Shown in pieces: positions 21,362 through 33,999 of a stretch of 64,000 bases of DNA (positions are counted from its first letter, which is position 1; every line of letters starts with the position of its first letter). The translations under genes and the position numbers were made by a program. Under the pieces are notes generated by a model, which was given only the letters and a program-made list of their open reading frames with translations, was not told the origin of the DNA and did not search any database. The DNA is from Tilletia caries (taxonomy: Eukaryota > Basidiomycota > Exobasidiomycetes > Tilletiales > Tilletiaceae), in the NCBI GenBank assembly GCA_032718865.1, contig JALUTQ010000040.1:1426001-1490000 (forward strand), in the 5' to 3' direction.

Positions 21362-24300
21362 AAGAGCGTGGAGCTGGATGAGGGAGGAAAGGAGGAGCCC
21401 ATCAGTCTAAACCCAAGTGGCAAGGAAACTCAGAGAGAAGAAAAAAAAAACATACCAGCAAATTGACATTCCGAATCCTCACATCCGTCGCATCAATCTC
21501 CTCCCCCCCCACCGGCCCACTCGCACCCAGAAGCTCCACCCGCCGCCTCCCAACCTCCCTAGCCTTAAACACATTCTCCAAAATCCTCTCCCGCAACTCC
21601 TGCACAAGCACCTGCTGCTGCTCCATACTAGCACTAACCGCCAGCGCCGCACACAGGTTCCACACCGGTTCGTCCGCCGCGGCGTCGTCCATACTGCCGC
21701 TGAGGAGGGAGAACGGCGTGCTGTCGAAGTGCGGGCGTGCGGAGGGGAAGAGGCTCGGTAGGACGCCGGGGGAGGAGAGGCGGTGGAAGAGCAGGTTGAA
21801 GATCTCGTTCCATTGTTTGAGGTCTTCTGCTGACGTCTCGGGCGTGGAGGACGGCTCGGGAGCGGATGCGGACGCTGCTGCTGCTGCTGCTGCGGCGGCG
21901 GCGGCGGCGGCCCCGCTCTGCTTGAGAGTCTCGGCTCGGGAGAGGAAGATGGTCAGGAACGCTACACCGGGCTGCGAGAAAAGAAAAACCGGATCGGCAG
22001 CAGATCCAACGAACGCGTCAGTGTCAACCCGAAAACCACCTCGTCAAAAGAAAAAAGGACGAAAAACAACTCACCCTCGTCCGGGCCACCTTAACAACAT
22101 CATTCCGCTCAACGAACAGCGCAATCATCCCACTAACAATCTTCAACGGCGCCTCCCCCATAAGCCCCAACATACTCGGCACAATCGAGCTACTAAACGC
22201 CTCCGTCTGCCGCTCCAGATCCTCCCTGACCCGCTTAATCATCACATTCCCATGCATCGCACCAGCGTCCACAGACGCAGAGACGGCGTCCAAGGCCGCC
22301 GACTGGCGCACGACGTCCAGCGTTTGGAACGAGGCTACGACCATGGTTAGCACGGTGAGGGTCTGTTCGGCGCTCAGGTGTCGCAGCGCGCGCGGGAGGA
22401 ACCGCTGGCCTTTCACGGTGGAGAGGATCGAGACGAACGGGTGCGGGTCCGAGATGTCCAACGGCTCCAGTACGCGGAGTTCCTTCCACAGCGTGGCGGT
22501 GAGGGCGTCCTGCTCGACTTGCCAGTTCGCCGCGGCCTCGGCTGCGGCTGTGTCCTCGTCACCAGCACCGGCACCGGGGACGTCCCGCCGTCGCTGCTCC
22601 AACGACATGACCAAGTCGTACAACCTCTCCAAGATACTCAAGACCTGATAGCGCCCCAAGGGAGCCCTCTTCCCATCCGGGCCGAGCTCCAACTGGGACA
22701 CGATACTAGCACTGCCGTCCAGACTGGCCTCGGCCAACGCCCGACGGACAGCATCGGTCGCCATGCCGGCCGAGGAGCGCAGGGCGGCTGGGGATAGGGA
22801 GAGCATGGGTTTGGGGTACTTTGCCGTGCCGAGGGAGATGCGGCCGAGGGCGCCGGCGAGGGTGGCTGTTTGGCTGGCGGCTGCTGCGACGGTCGAGGAG
22901 GTGGACTGCTCTCCTTCTTTGATCGAGGGCGTCGCACCGGCAGGGGCAACCTCGGACGACTCCGGTTGACCGGCTGCGAGCTTCTCCATCCGGTCTTTCC
23001 GGTTCTCGACGAGACGCTGGACTTGTTGCTGCATGCGGAGCATGGCGTTTTCGCGTCGGGTGAGCTGACGCGTCTTACGTTTCCCACCTTTGGCGTTCGG
23101 GGCGGGGGCGATGCCGTTCCCGGCAGCAGCAGCAGCAGCAGCAGCGGTGGGCCGGTTCGGGTTCCCGCGGATGGCAAAGTAGATGTGTGCGTAGAAGTCG
23201 TCGGAGTAGGGGTCGTTGGTGACGAGCTGGGAGACCTGAATGCGGGTAATGAAGTCCTTGTCCGAGTTGGTCATGATGTTATTGTGCGACGACATCGAGT
23301 GAATCTTCGCCATCCGCATCCGACGCTTGACCTCGGCGCGCTCCTCCTGCTCGACGCGCTTCGCTGCGCGGTCCATCATGTACCGCACGGCGTCGTGCTG
23401 GACGAGCTCGTCGGGCGGGTCGACGGGCGGGCCGCCTTCGACGTTCGACCCGGGACGGGAGGCGGGGAGGAGGGTGGGGAATTGGCGGATGACGTCTTGC
23501 AGCGCTTCGAAGTGGAGGTTCGGAGGCAGGGCCAGGACGGCGCCGCGGACGTGGGGCGGTAGGCCGTTGAGGAGGGCGTGCATGGATGCGATGTGCGCGG
23601 CTGCTCGTTGTTGGGCGGTGACGTGCTGGCCGGATTGTAAGGTGGCGGAGATGGCTTGCGGGAGGGGCTGGGGTGGGGCTTGCGGGAGGAGGGAGAGTGT
23701 CGGCTGGGGTGGGGTTCCGATGTGCTGTCCCAGGACGGCGGCGAGGCCGGGGATGTTGGGCAGGGCGGCTGCTGGGTTGGTACCGGTGCCGGTGGCCTGC
23801 TGTGCGAGCTGGGCAGGGATGGTGGGCGGGGTGGCGGTTGAGGTTCCTGCCGTGGCTGCTGTGCGTCTGGCGAGCATCTGAGCCTCTACCTCGGCGAGCG
23901 TGAGGGGTGGTCGTCCGTGACCGTGTCCGTGTCCGTGTGCCGGTGCCGGTGCCGGTGCAGCTTGGGCTTGTGGGTTGGGATTCTGTTGGAAGGGGAGGAG
24001 CTGTTGGAGCTGCTGCGGGGGCGTTGCTTGGGCATGTTGCTGGGGTGCTGAGCGTCCGCCGAGGAGCTCTGCCTCGATGTCAGCGAGAGAGCGGTGTGCT
24101 GTGGCAGGAGTATGATCAGGATTATGGGAAGTGGATGTGTAAATGAGATGGATGGATGACTTACCTGCGGGTGCTGACGCCTGGTGCTGCTGCTGCTGGT
24201 GCTGGTGGTGGTCAGCCTGCGCATTGACGACAGCGGGAGAGGCGGCGCCGAAGAAGCCTGCGGTGGTGGCAGCAAAGGGGGGCAGTGCCCATAGATCCTC

Positions 24301-24585
24301 GATGGAGGTGGCGAAGGCGTTGCTGTTCTTGGTGCTGCGCCTGTTTGCAGATGCAGATGCGGGTGCGTTGTTTGAGGGCTGCTTGGTGAATCCAGGAGTG
24401 TTGGTGAAGTCGAAGTCGGTGCCGACGCTGGTAGCTGGTGCTGCGAAGGTGTCTGTGTTCTGGTCGTCGTCGAGATGGTCTGCGAGTCCGTCGTAGCGGT
24501 GCTCGCCCCAGGTGTAGACTTCGATGTCCTCTGCGGCCTCCTTGCGGTCGCGCGGCAGCGTGGTGTCGAAGCCGAAGAACGACAT
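21332..24585 (-). CDS. PAT1: PAT1 homologue, mRNA decapping activator
   Basis: Four exons: 24585-24165, 24098-22075, 21971-21456 and 21373-21332, giving 1000 residues. The start MSFFGFDTTLP matches the conserved N-terminus of Pat1 (MSFFG), followed by the acidic stretch with VGTDFDF and a Gln/His/Pro/Ala-rich middle. The conserved C-terminal part begins near DFITRIQVSQLVTNDPYSDDFY and runs through helical repeats to NVNLLLHALNLDA. Pat1 bridges Lsm1-7 and the Dcp2/Dhh1 decapping machinery in P-bodies. The first intron (66 bp) is a multiple of three and stop-free, so an unspliced reading also stays open; the GTAAGT donor and Pat1 alignment favour splicing. It is divergent from the ELYS-like gene. 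Confidence 0.92.
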
Positions 24586-24722
24586 TCTCGCAGCTGGTGC
24601 GTGGTGCGTGGTGCGCAGGTGATCGTCGTCGAGAAGGAGAACGAGAACGATGAGGATGAGCTCGAGAAGAAATTGATGAGGAGGAAGACGATCACCATCG
24701 CACCCAGCACCCAGCACAGAGG
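24586..24722. promoter_or_regulatory. Compact bidirectional promoter, PAT1 / ELYS-like
   Basis: Only 137 bp separate the start codons of the two divergent genes. The stretch contains GAGAAGGAGAACGAG-type purine repeats and a repeated GCACCCA near the right side. No TATA box is evident. Confidence 0.6.
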
Positions 24723-27700
24723 ATGACAGACTCAGGCTCAGGCTCAGGCTCAGGCTCATCGCCAGGCTCAGGCTCAGCGTTCGTGCACGTCAGCCCGGCT
24801 CTGGACAGGGAGAGCAGCTTCCCATACGCGCCGCACTCCCACCACTGGCTCACCACCCACGCCTTCCTCATCACCGCACTCCTCGACCTCGACGGTCACC
24901 AGGACGGCATCGCATACCCGCCCACAACTCCAGAACAGCGCAGGGCACTCCTCAACGCAGCACCCACGCCCCTCGCACGCGCACAGGCGACCTACTACCT
25001 CCTCAGAGACCGAGCACTCACTCAAGCAGAACCAGAAGCACACATCCACCCAGCAGCACTCGCATGGGCAGCCAACAACACCCTCACGCTCTCCCCCCGT
25101 CAACGCACCCTCATCGACGCACTCTGGCTCATCGACCATGCACACCTCGAGCAAGGCACCGACAGCCTCATCCAGCTCATCACCAACACCAGCAAGGCTT
25201 CTCCCCTCCACAACACTCTCCCGCACCACGCAATCCACCAGCTCTTCTTCCGCCTCGCCGCACACGCCGCCGACGAGCGACTGCACCCGAACCACGTACC
25301 CGCACCACCTCCCGCAGCAAAGCGTCTCGTCACCTTTGTGCAGGCCTTTCATCACGCGGGCATTGGTCAGCTCTTCGCACAGGTGAACAACGCGTCTTCG
25401 CAAGAGCAACAGCAGCTTCCTCGCCAGGCACTCGAGGCCTATCTCATCAGTCTCTGCCGCGTCAAAGGTCTGCGCGAGACCTGGAACTGGCTCAATCAGC
25501 GCTATGGAGATGCGGACGCCTACCAGTCTCCATCTTCCACTGAGAGCATATACGCCTCTCTCCTCATCTCAGTCATTCAGTCCATCGCTACTCGTGAGTA
25601 CATATTCTCTCACAACTTCCTAATATGCATCTTTGGACTGACATACGCCCCTTCTATTCAACAGCAAACCCACTCCGCAGTCAACTCTTCGAAGTCGTCT
25701 ACCTCCCCCTCTCCCCCTCCGACCTGCAAATCTTCAACGGCTACGCAATCGCAGTCCCCTCCACACGCTCCTCCACCACCTCAAACCCTTCCACCTCCCG
25801 CAAAGCCCGCGCCATCCTCGCAGAAGTCCTCTTCATCCGCTACATCCAATCCGGACGCTACGCCGACGCCCTCGCCCTCGACGCACAGCTCGAGCTCCAA
25901 TCAGCCCACTTCGACCCGGCCCTCTTTGATTCTGCTCATCCGAATTCTATGGATGGAGAAGGGGAGGCTCATCAGATTGATGCCAGACGGAAACGACGCG
26001 CGGATCTGCTTAGGGCTGCCAGGGACGTCATGCCGGAGGTGCAGCGGGCCCTGTTGGACGTCAGGAGGGTCAGGAACGCCGTTGATGCAGCTGGCACGGG
26101 CACGGGCCCAGTTCATAAAAAGAGCAGCACGAGCACCAACACCGCCGACGATCGCTCCTGGCACGACGTCACCCAGGAGGACGTCTCCGGCGAAGGAAGG
26201 GACGACGAGATGGAGCTGGACATGGACGTGGACGTGGACGTGGGGACTCCGCCTGCTCCTACTACAGCAGAACACGACATCGTACCCCTCACATCCTCCG
26301 CCGCCCTCCGCGGCACCGTCCCCCTCGAAAAAGCAGCAGCGGCAGACCTGAGTACTCGCTCCTCTGCCACGGCCGCTGCGGTCGTGCATGCGTCGGACCC
26401 ACAGGCGGCCCTGATTAGTGCGCTCGTCAGTAACAGTGTCGACTCGGCAAGCGCAGGGGCAGGGGCAGGTCGGAAGAGTCAACGTCATCGGGCTTCGTTC
26501 GACGTCTCCCTCTCCAGTGCGGGATTCCGCGCTCGTCAGTCGATCGGCGGACGCAGTTCTCCCCTCGGCGGAGGAGGAGGAGGTGGAGGCAGCATCTCGC
26601 GTCAGTCCCCCGGTCCGGGCGCGAATGCAACTCCCATCCGAAGCTCGCCCTTCGGTCTGCGCGCCCGCTCCTCCCTCGCAGGCGGCGCGCCCTCGCCCTC
26701 GTCCTTCGGCACGCCCCGTCGGTCCACCTCCACCCTGGACCTTGCTGGCGATCCGGGTGCGGGTGCGATAGGACGGAGCGAACGGAGCGGGAGTCCGGGT
26801 ATGCATCTGGCGTATCTGTTTCGTCAGCCGGAACGCCGGTTCGTCGCTTCGGTTGATATCCCGCTTGTCTCGGCTGGAGGAGCGGGAGCGGGAGCGGGAG
26901 GGGGCGATGTATTGACGGAGCGCTGGGCGGCTGAGCAGAATCTCCGGATGATGGACACGGATGATGACGTTATTCCTGAGCATGTTCTGCAGGAGACGCC
27001 CATGCAGGAGCGGGATGGCGGCCGGAATGAGAATGAGAACGACGCTGCGAACCGGACGCTCAAGAGGTCCGGCCGTGCGACTGGCAACGGCGGCGCGGGG
27101 GATGACGATGCTGATACGTCAGTCCGCATGCCCGGAGCGTGGGACGCGCCTGAGGAGCCGTCGTCCTCCTCCTCTACCAACAATAATGCGCGCGGGTTGA
27201 AGAAGCGCGGTACCGGTGCCGGTGCGGCGGGTGGGTTGAGGGTGCGTGGGGATCCGTCGGGCGAGGAGGGTCTATCTGGAGGAGCACGGGTGGGCGCGAA
27301 GTCAAAGAGGGGTCGAAAGGCGGTGGGTACCGGGTCTGATCCTGCATCTTCGGAAGCGGAAGTTCAGCCAGGTCCGACATCGTCCACGCCTGCGGCGAGA
27401 CGCACGACGAATGCCCTCGTCCAGCCTTCCCAGCAGAAGCAAGCTCGAAACCCGCGCGCTAGAGCTCCGCCCCCGCCCTCCGGCCTGCGCCGCATGACGC
27501 GCGCGAGCTCGGTGCTTAGTTCCACTTCGACTTCTTCGTCTGTCGTTGAGGGGAGTGCGGATGATGAGATGCGGGGTTTGTCGGATGATGAGGTGGGGGA
27601 GGTGGTGAATGAGATGGTGGAAGTGGAAGTGGAGGGGGGTGGGATCCCTGTTGTCCTTCGGCGACGGGTGGCTCGCGCTACTGCCACTGCTACTGCCACT

Positions 27701-27991
27701 GCTAAGCGGGTCGTTTCGGGGACGACTGCGACGGGGGCGGGGGCAGGGACGCGTCGGTCGAACCGGCTGACGTCTACGGAGCCAGGGGAGGGCGAGGAGG
27801 GCGCGTCGGCCTCGCAGTCCGAGACCGAGACCGAGACGGCAGGGGAAGGAGAAGGAGAAGGAGACGAGGTTGGGAGTCAGGTTGATGAGAGTGAGGGTGA
27901 GAGCGTGGGTGGACGTCGGAGGACGAGGCGAGCGGGGGCGAAGAAGGTGGCGACGGGGACGACGAGGTCGAAGGGTAAGAAGCGGGTTTGA
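24723..27991 (+). CDS. ELYS-domain nuclear pore protein
   Basis: Exon 1 is 24723-25593 and exon 2 is 25665-27991 (71-bp intron, donor C|GTGAGT, acceptor CAACAG), 1065 residues. The N-terminal ~440 residues are helical and resemble the ELYS-like domain of fungal Ely5/ELYS nucleoporins: repeated Leu/Ala helices and a conserved region around LYVEVVYLPL-like FEVVYLPLSPSD and ILAEVLFIRYIQSGRYADALALD. The long C-terminus is disordered, acidic and basic, with AT-hook-like patches (KSKRGRKA, GRRRTRRAGAKK) that could bind chromatin, as animal ELYS does. Its role would be nuclear pore assembly or anchoring at the nuclear face. The alternative in-frame reading through the intron hits a shifted frame, which supports splicing. 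Confidence 0.78.
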
Positions 27992-29430
27992 GATTCTCGG
28001 GAGGCTTAACGGGCTTCGGGATGGAGATGGGAAGGCTTCAACACCCAGCACCGCCCTCACTGACTGCGGCCAGAAATCTCGGGAGGCTCCAGGCTTTCAG
28101 GCTGGAGTTGGGATACACATCAACCGCACCACCGTCCACCGCCCCCACTACTGCGGCCAAAAGGTCCGCCTCTCTGTTGGAATTCAAAAAAATTCGGACC
28201 AAGTCCCCAAAGGCGAGAAGAGGGCCTCAATGAATCATTTTCGCAAGCTCAGCGGTCAGGCCGAGTTGAAAGTACCACCACCGACCTGCTTTCCTCCCAT
28301 TTCCCGGCCAAAGCTTCCTTTATACCTCCCTTGAACTCAGCGTGGAAAGGAACACGCGGCCCGAGCGCTGTTCAATCGGGGGCAAAGGCGGGTCTAACCC
28401 CCGTTGCCTGCGAATTCATTCATTGCAAATCCATGTTTAACTCTCTTTTCAACCTCAGCGGGCCAGCGGGCCAGCAGCTGCCAGTTCTTGCCTTTTGCGC
28501 GCTCCCCCAGTCCCCGCCAGGCGCTCATGCGCTCATGCCGCATGCGTCGGAGCTGTCAAGTGTGAAGTGGGTGGTTCAGTATGAATGATCATCGGACGAT
28601 CCTGTTCCGTTGATCATGATCGTTTCCACGTTTTTTCGGCTCACCATTATTATGAGCGTCGAGCGCATGAGCTGACTTCGGAACGATGGCCTGATTACAG
28701 TAATTGTCCCACCACCTTTCTTTCCCTCTTCCGCTGCCTCACAAATCTTGCTCACGCATCGTCTCTGATCTCACTATATCTCCCAAACCACTCAGGGCAC
28801 TCCCGCTCCTCTAGACCCTGCCTAGTTCCGATTTTCCAGCCTTCTGCAAAAGCTGCTTGGAAAGCAGTCACCGCCCGCCTCCTCTTGGCGTCGAAACCGA
28901 ACGAACGTCGGAAGTCGAATAATCTCGTACAACTACTTTGCCTAGCGACTTATTTTACTCTTCCGCGCGGTGACTGCAGAGTAATATAGTGGGCGACTGG
29001 CGGGCAGTCCCGCCCGCGGTGACTCAGTTGCGTCAAGCGTCAAAGCGTCAACAAGGGCCTCGCCTCGAATCATAGGAAAAAGGGTGGGAATGACCTGACT
29101 ATTATTATCGCCTCGACACCTTAACCGCCCTTAACAACCCATCCCGCTCACACAAGTCACAGCGCATGCATACATGTCGTCGCATCCGCCTCGCTCACTG
29201 CTCACTTTTTCTTTGCTAAGTGACCTGCTTACTGAGATCATCGACTGGTTTCCTCTTTTCCCCATTGCATATCGGAAGAGTAGTGCAGGCGTTATTTTGA
29301 TCGTACAAGGAACGAAGGAAGGGTCTTTAATGGCTGACTGCTTCTTCATAAGGACTTCCCTGCAGCGTTCCGTTCTCTATTTGCTGCCTTCCCTATCTTC
29401 TCCCTTCCAGCCTTCCCACAGCTAGCTTAT
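27992..29430. other. Intergenic region upstream of NOX copy 1
   Basis: About 1.4 kb without a supported gene. It has an inverted 11-mer GCAGTCACCGC (28864-28874) / GCGGTGACTGC (28967-28977), a further GCGGTGACT at 29016-29024, and a hairpin GGCGGG-CAGT-CCCGCC at 28999-29014. The segment near 28584-28640 has several GATCAT/TGATCA copies. These could be promoter elements of NOX copy 1 or remnants of a small transposon. Confidence 0.5.
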
Positions 29431-31968
29431 ATGACGGCCCACCAGGAGGAATATAGCGATGCCCCCAAGGAGCTCTCGGACACCACAGTCGAAACATCAG
29501 CCAGTATGACACACTCAAGCCAGTCACGAAGATCACAACAGCCTCTTACAGACGAGGAGATCCACAGCTTCTTCCACGACGTCGCTGGTTCTCCCTCGGC
29601 GTCGTACCTCACCTTCGCCCAACTCGAAGCCAAGCTCCAGCAGGTGCACGACGAGCTCGCCCCGAGCCCGAAGACACACCACTTACACCACCCAACCCGG
29701 TCTGACGTCGAAGGCGGCAACGGACTGCATTCCTTCCTCGTCTCTCTCCTCTCCAACATCAACAACAACGACAGCGAGAAGTCGACGACGACCAACGCAC
29801 CCTCAAGAAGATCACGGGGCACGATCGACAACACAACGTTCCAAATCAGCAAAGCAGCCTTCGTCGACGAAGTCCGGAGGTGGGACGTCCCCTCCCCCGA
29901 CCAGAGCCGTTCCGAAGCCGAGCGGGAACAGGCGGATGCGATCCTATACGAGAAGAAGCTTCCACTCCGACGGAGACTGGCGGCGACTTGGTCCGTGGAG
30001 GGCCCCAAGTACTTGTTCATGGCGTTTGTGATCTCGTTGCAGATTGGGTTTGGGATCTGGCAGGGGGTTATTTATGTGCGGAATCAACCTGTTCGGAAGG
30101 TGAGTAGTTAGACGACCCAGGGCCATGTCAACTCTTGTTTCTCATTTGGCTTCCTTCCCTTTCTTTTCTTTTTCTAGGCCCTCGGATGGGGTGTCATCGT
30201 CGCCAAGTTCGCAGCAGGCGCACTCTACCCGACCCTCTTCTTCATGCTCATCTCCATGAGCCGCTGGATCGCCACCTTTCTCCGACGCTCCTACATCATC
30301 TCCCTCTTCATCAATGCCGACTTCCATCAGACCTTCCACGTCCGGATGGCCATCGTCGGCCTGCTCTTGGCCACCTTGCACGCCATCGGTCATCTGACCG
30401 GTACCTTTCTGTACTCGTCCCGACCGGGACAGGCGGCGGATGTCATCGCTGCGGGCAAACCGCTTCGGTCGTATCATGACTACATCCGGACGTTACCTGG
30501 CTGGAGCGGCATCATCTGCCTCGGTCTCTTCTGGACGATTGCGTTGATCTCGGGGCCTCGGGTGCGACGGTGGAACTACGAGGTGTTCCAACTGGGACAT
30601 CTGCTCATGTTTCCCCTCGTCGGCTTCCTCGCTGCGCATGACACGGCCCGACTGTTACAGGGTCCCTCGCTGGGATACTGGCTCGTCGTGCCCACCCTCG
30701 TCGTCATCACGGAACGCCTTCACCGTGTCTACCGCAGTCTTCGACCCATCCAGGCCCGGATTGAGATTCTGGACGACGAGACGGTGTGTCTGACGGCACG
30801 GCATCCGCGGAACAAGAAATGGCAGTACAACGCAGGGCAGTATATCCTCCTGCAGATTCCTCTGCTCTCTCGGTTCCAATTCCATCCCTTCACCATCTCG
30901 GCTTGCGTCGATGACTGCATCCAGGTCCACATCAAGACGACGTCCGGCGATTGGACTGCGGCATTGCATAGGCTGGCTTTGGAGGTCGGACCGAACGAAG
31001 ACATCCGGGTCGGCATTGATGGTCCCTTTGGTGCGCCGGCGCAGCGGTTCTACGACTATCAGAAGTCGATCGTTGTCGGAAGCGGCATCGGCATCACACC
31101 ATTCGTAGCAGCCCTGACCGACATGGAACAAAAAGCGATCCGAGGCAGCATCAGCCCCTGGCGTTACCGTCGACGGTCCTCGGTGCAGCCAGTTTTGAGC
31201 GGTCTCAGCCGCACCCACACCCCGACTCTGAGCCCAGCCAAGATCGCCGTTCACGTGAACTCGCGTTGCTCGACCGCCTTGGGCCACAACGGCAACTCTG
31301 AAGTCGGGAACGTTTCCAACAATGCACCTTTCCAAGAGGGGCGGCGGGGGAGCAGCCAGAGCGACGACGAGATCACGGTTGTGGGCAATGTGGATCCTAA
31401 ACTACACTCGATGGAAAAGTCGGGGCAGGCCAAGACGGTCATCGATCGCTCGGCACAGCGACGGGTCAACTTTATCTGGCTCGTACGGGACGCCACACAG
31501 TTCCTCTGGTTCTCCGACCTTCTCAACCGAGTCACCGATCTCGCCAACGTCCATCGCAAGCAACTAGAATCAGCCCCACCCACATCATCCCCCGCTCCCT
31601 CAACCGCAAACGACCTACCGGTCGACCTGCGCGTCAACACCTTCATCACAGCCAAGCCCAAGAGCATCTCCGACCACGTCTTCCGAGTCCTCCTCGACCG
31701 GCACCGCTCGGAACTCTCACCCGTCTCAGCGCTCACGGGACTGCGGAGCGTGTCCTCCTTCGGCCGGCCGAATCTGGAGACGACCATGAACGACTTCTAC
31801 GAGGACGTCGTCCTGACGGAAGGCTTCCGGGGCGACATTGGTGTTTTCTTCTGCGGGACGCCTGTCATTGGGAGGGTCCTTGCGGACCAGTGCGCCCAGC
31901 TCACGGCCAAGGCGCAGGGCAAGAAGATGGACGTCCGATTCCACTTCCTGACCGAAGTCTTTGGGTGA
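29431..31968 (+). CDS. NADPH oxidase-type flavocytochrome, copy 1
   Basis: Exon 1 is 29431-30099 and exon 2 is 30178-31968 (78-bp intron), 819 residues. The N-terminal ~190 residues hold two helix-loop-helix-like segments (SFFHDVAG..., TFQISKAAFVDEV) reminiscent of EF-hands but without clear calcium loops. A six-helix ferric-reductase-like membrane domain follows. Its haem-ligand pairs are His277-X13-His291 and His364-X12-His377, the NOX2 spacing rather than the X13/X13 typical of ferric reductases. Then come the FAD motif HPFTIS, NADPH motifs GSGIGITPF and FFCGTP, and a NOX-like SFGRPN. An insert of about 100 residues separates the nucleotide-binding strands. It would move electrons from NADPH across a membrane to oxygen or a metal. 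A start at Met26 (29506) is possible. Confidence 0.85.
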
Positions 31969-32133
31969 AACCGTTTACGACTGTGGAATGCCCTTGGGGC
32001 TTCTCTTTGGTTGAAACGTTTCCGACTTCGAAGGCGGAATGGTCTCCGCTTATACATATGTACACATACAGTCACCGACACCACTCGTAATGGGAGTAAT
32101 GATCAACGTTCTTTTGCAAGCAGCACTCAGACC

Positions 32134-32182
32134 GTCAGTAGTCAGTAGTCAGTAGTCAGTAGTCAGTAGTCAGCAGTCAGTA
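32134..32182. repeat. 7-bp microsatellite, (GTCAGTA) x 7
   Basis: Seven tandem units of GTCAGTA with one variant unit (GTCAGCA, sixth copy) in the 3' flank of NOX copy 1. It has the same period and copy number as the (CAGTGAG)7 array at 1649. Confidence 0.92.
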
Positions 32183-33104
32183 CTAAGCAGCGAGAAGGCG
32201 GAGTTTCGATTCGCGTTGCGTTCAGCATGATCTGAATCACGGTCCAGAAGCGGTACATACGACATGGCAAACTCTCCTCCTTCACGCAGGGTTGCTAACT
32301 TGCTCCTTTTCACCACACACATACACGCATACACACTTCCAGGACAAGATGAAGTTCTGCCTGCCAACCGCCAAGACCAGGCGGGCTGAGCGCTGAGTGT
32401 TGACCGCTGACCTCTGACCGAGCATCGCCCTAATCATGACCAGCTGAACGAGGAAACTTTGAGGCTCCAGCTCAAGCAGCTTGGAGCGCTCTCACCGCCC
32501 CACCTCGGGCAGCGTCTCGTACCATTCCAGCGTTCGGTCATGACGAACGGATATATCTGACGTTTTCTTAGCCCCTTGCCCTGCTGATCGTTCTTCCCTT
32601 TCTCGCTCTCGGACATTTTTTAGGAAACTTCTTCAGCCTCATCACCTGCACGAGCCCTCCAACGATAGCGACGACACACCGCCTAATATACGTTCATGTG
32701 GCCTACCTTCGTTTCCGACCTCGACGGCCTGCTGCTCCGAATCGACGGTCGACCCGGAATCACAGCCCGGAGAACAAGTCCAGGCTCCGGACATGCATCC
32801 TTAGTAATCATGCACAGAAGGTCTCCTCGTGAAAGCTTCGCCCTGCTTGAAGTCGCGGCGCTGACCGAAGTTCAGATGCTCAAAACTTCTGCCACTCTCT
32901 AGAGCGCGAAGATCCAGGGACAAGGCGATCCGGATTTGCTCATCAAGATCGAGTCTGAGATAGCGCGACTCCTTATCTCCTCGAACGCACGTGTGCATTC
33001 TTCCATCGCCACGGCCTAGAACGTTGGAGGACTCGTTCTGCAAATCACGGATCGTCGTATGGAATCTTCGACGAGCCCACGCACCTTCGATGATGACGTC
33101 CGTC

Positions 33105-33320
33105 TGATACGCAATCAAGCCTAGTCCAGGCATCTTTCTTCCCGTGGTTCACAAGGTCCGAGCATCTTTGGTCTGATGCGCAGCAAGCTTGGGTCGAAAA
33201 TTCTTCCTCCTCACGGACCACGAGATCCGAGCACATGCATTACCTTCGATGACTTCGGTATATGATTGCGCAACAAGCCTGGTCCGAACATCTTCCCCTT
33301 CGCAGCCCACAAGGTCGTGA
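33105..33320. repeat. Degenerate tandem repeat, about three 70-85 bp units
   Basis: Three related units can be aligned by eye, each with a TGAT-N-CGCA-CAAGC core, a (G)TCC/GTCGAA stretch, a CATCTT-C-TC segment and an AC(A)AGGTC(C)G ending. They start near 33105, 33175 and 33258. A related GCACCTTCGATGATGACG / TTACCTTCGATGACTTCGG sequence occurs beside them. Whether this is an eroded coding repeat or a satellite is unclear. Confidence 0.55.
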
Positions 33321-33901
33321 GGTAAACCACTCCTGGGCGAGAAACCCGGTACTCCGAGGCACTTGGCTCAGACTGGGAGCCACGATGCAATCCGGAGCAG
33401 CGGAGCCGTAGACGATACATATCTCAAGTCAGACAGAAATCTGGTATTTCCTTTGAGGCTGTCATGTCGGAAATACGAGCGGCCGCTCACCGAGGTGAAA
33501 GGTACGATACTTTACCTCTTCCCACACTAATAAATCGTTCATAATCTTTCCCTCTCTCTCATACCCTCGGTCAAGGACTTTGCGGCTCTACCCCTTCACC
33601 GCTTCACCTCATTCCATTCTTGTCCACATCTCTGGAACGTACTTCCGCCTCACCGTCTCACCGCTTCAGCGCTCCGCCCATCCATCATAACATCCCACAA
33701 CCTTCCCCATCTACATATCGAGCATCTTGGCGCATGAGCCTCGGTCACAAATGACGCACGGCTCGGACAATTGCGTATGTAGTTCCGAGGCCGCAGAGCG
33801 TGAGGCGTGAGAAGTGAACCTTGCTGCAGCGCCTGACTCAATACTCATCATCTCTCACTACATACCTTCCAGAGATATCGCTACTCCCCGAACTGACGAA
33901 G

Positions 33902-33909
33902 TATATAAG
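33902..33909 (+). promoter_or_regulatory. TATA box of NOX copy 2
   Basis: TATATAAG lies 91 bp before the start codon, and the downstream sequence AAGACC resembles that after the TATA box of NOX copy 3. The position fits a core promoter. Confidence 0.6.
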
Positions 33910-33999
33910 AAGACCCTGCTGACATGCCTTTCCTACATCACCCTCCCCTCCCCCACTTCCTCGAACATTCTCAACTCTAGACCTCGGGTATAGGAAAGC

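Larger units (their letters stand above)
31969..33999. other. Intergenic region between NOX copies 1 and 2
   Basis: Two kilobases without a supported gene. It contains the 7-bp microsatellite at 32134 and the degenerate tandem repeat at 33105-33320; the rest is unique sequence with short unrelated open frames. The last few hundred bases are pyrimidine-rich and lead to the TATA box of NOX copy 2. Confidence 0.55.
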
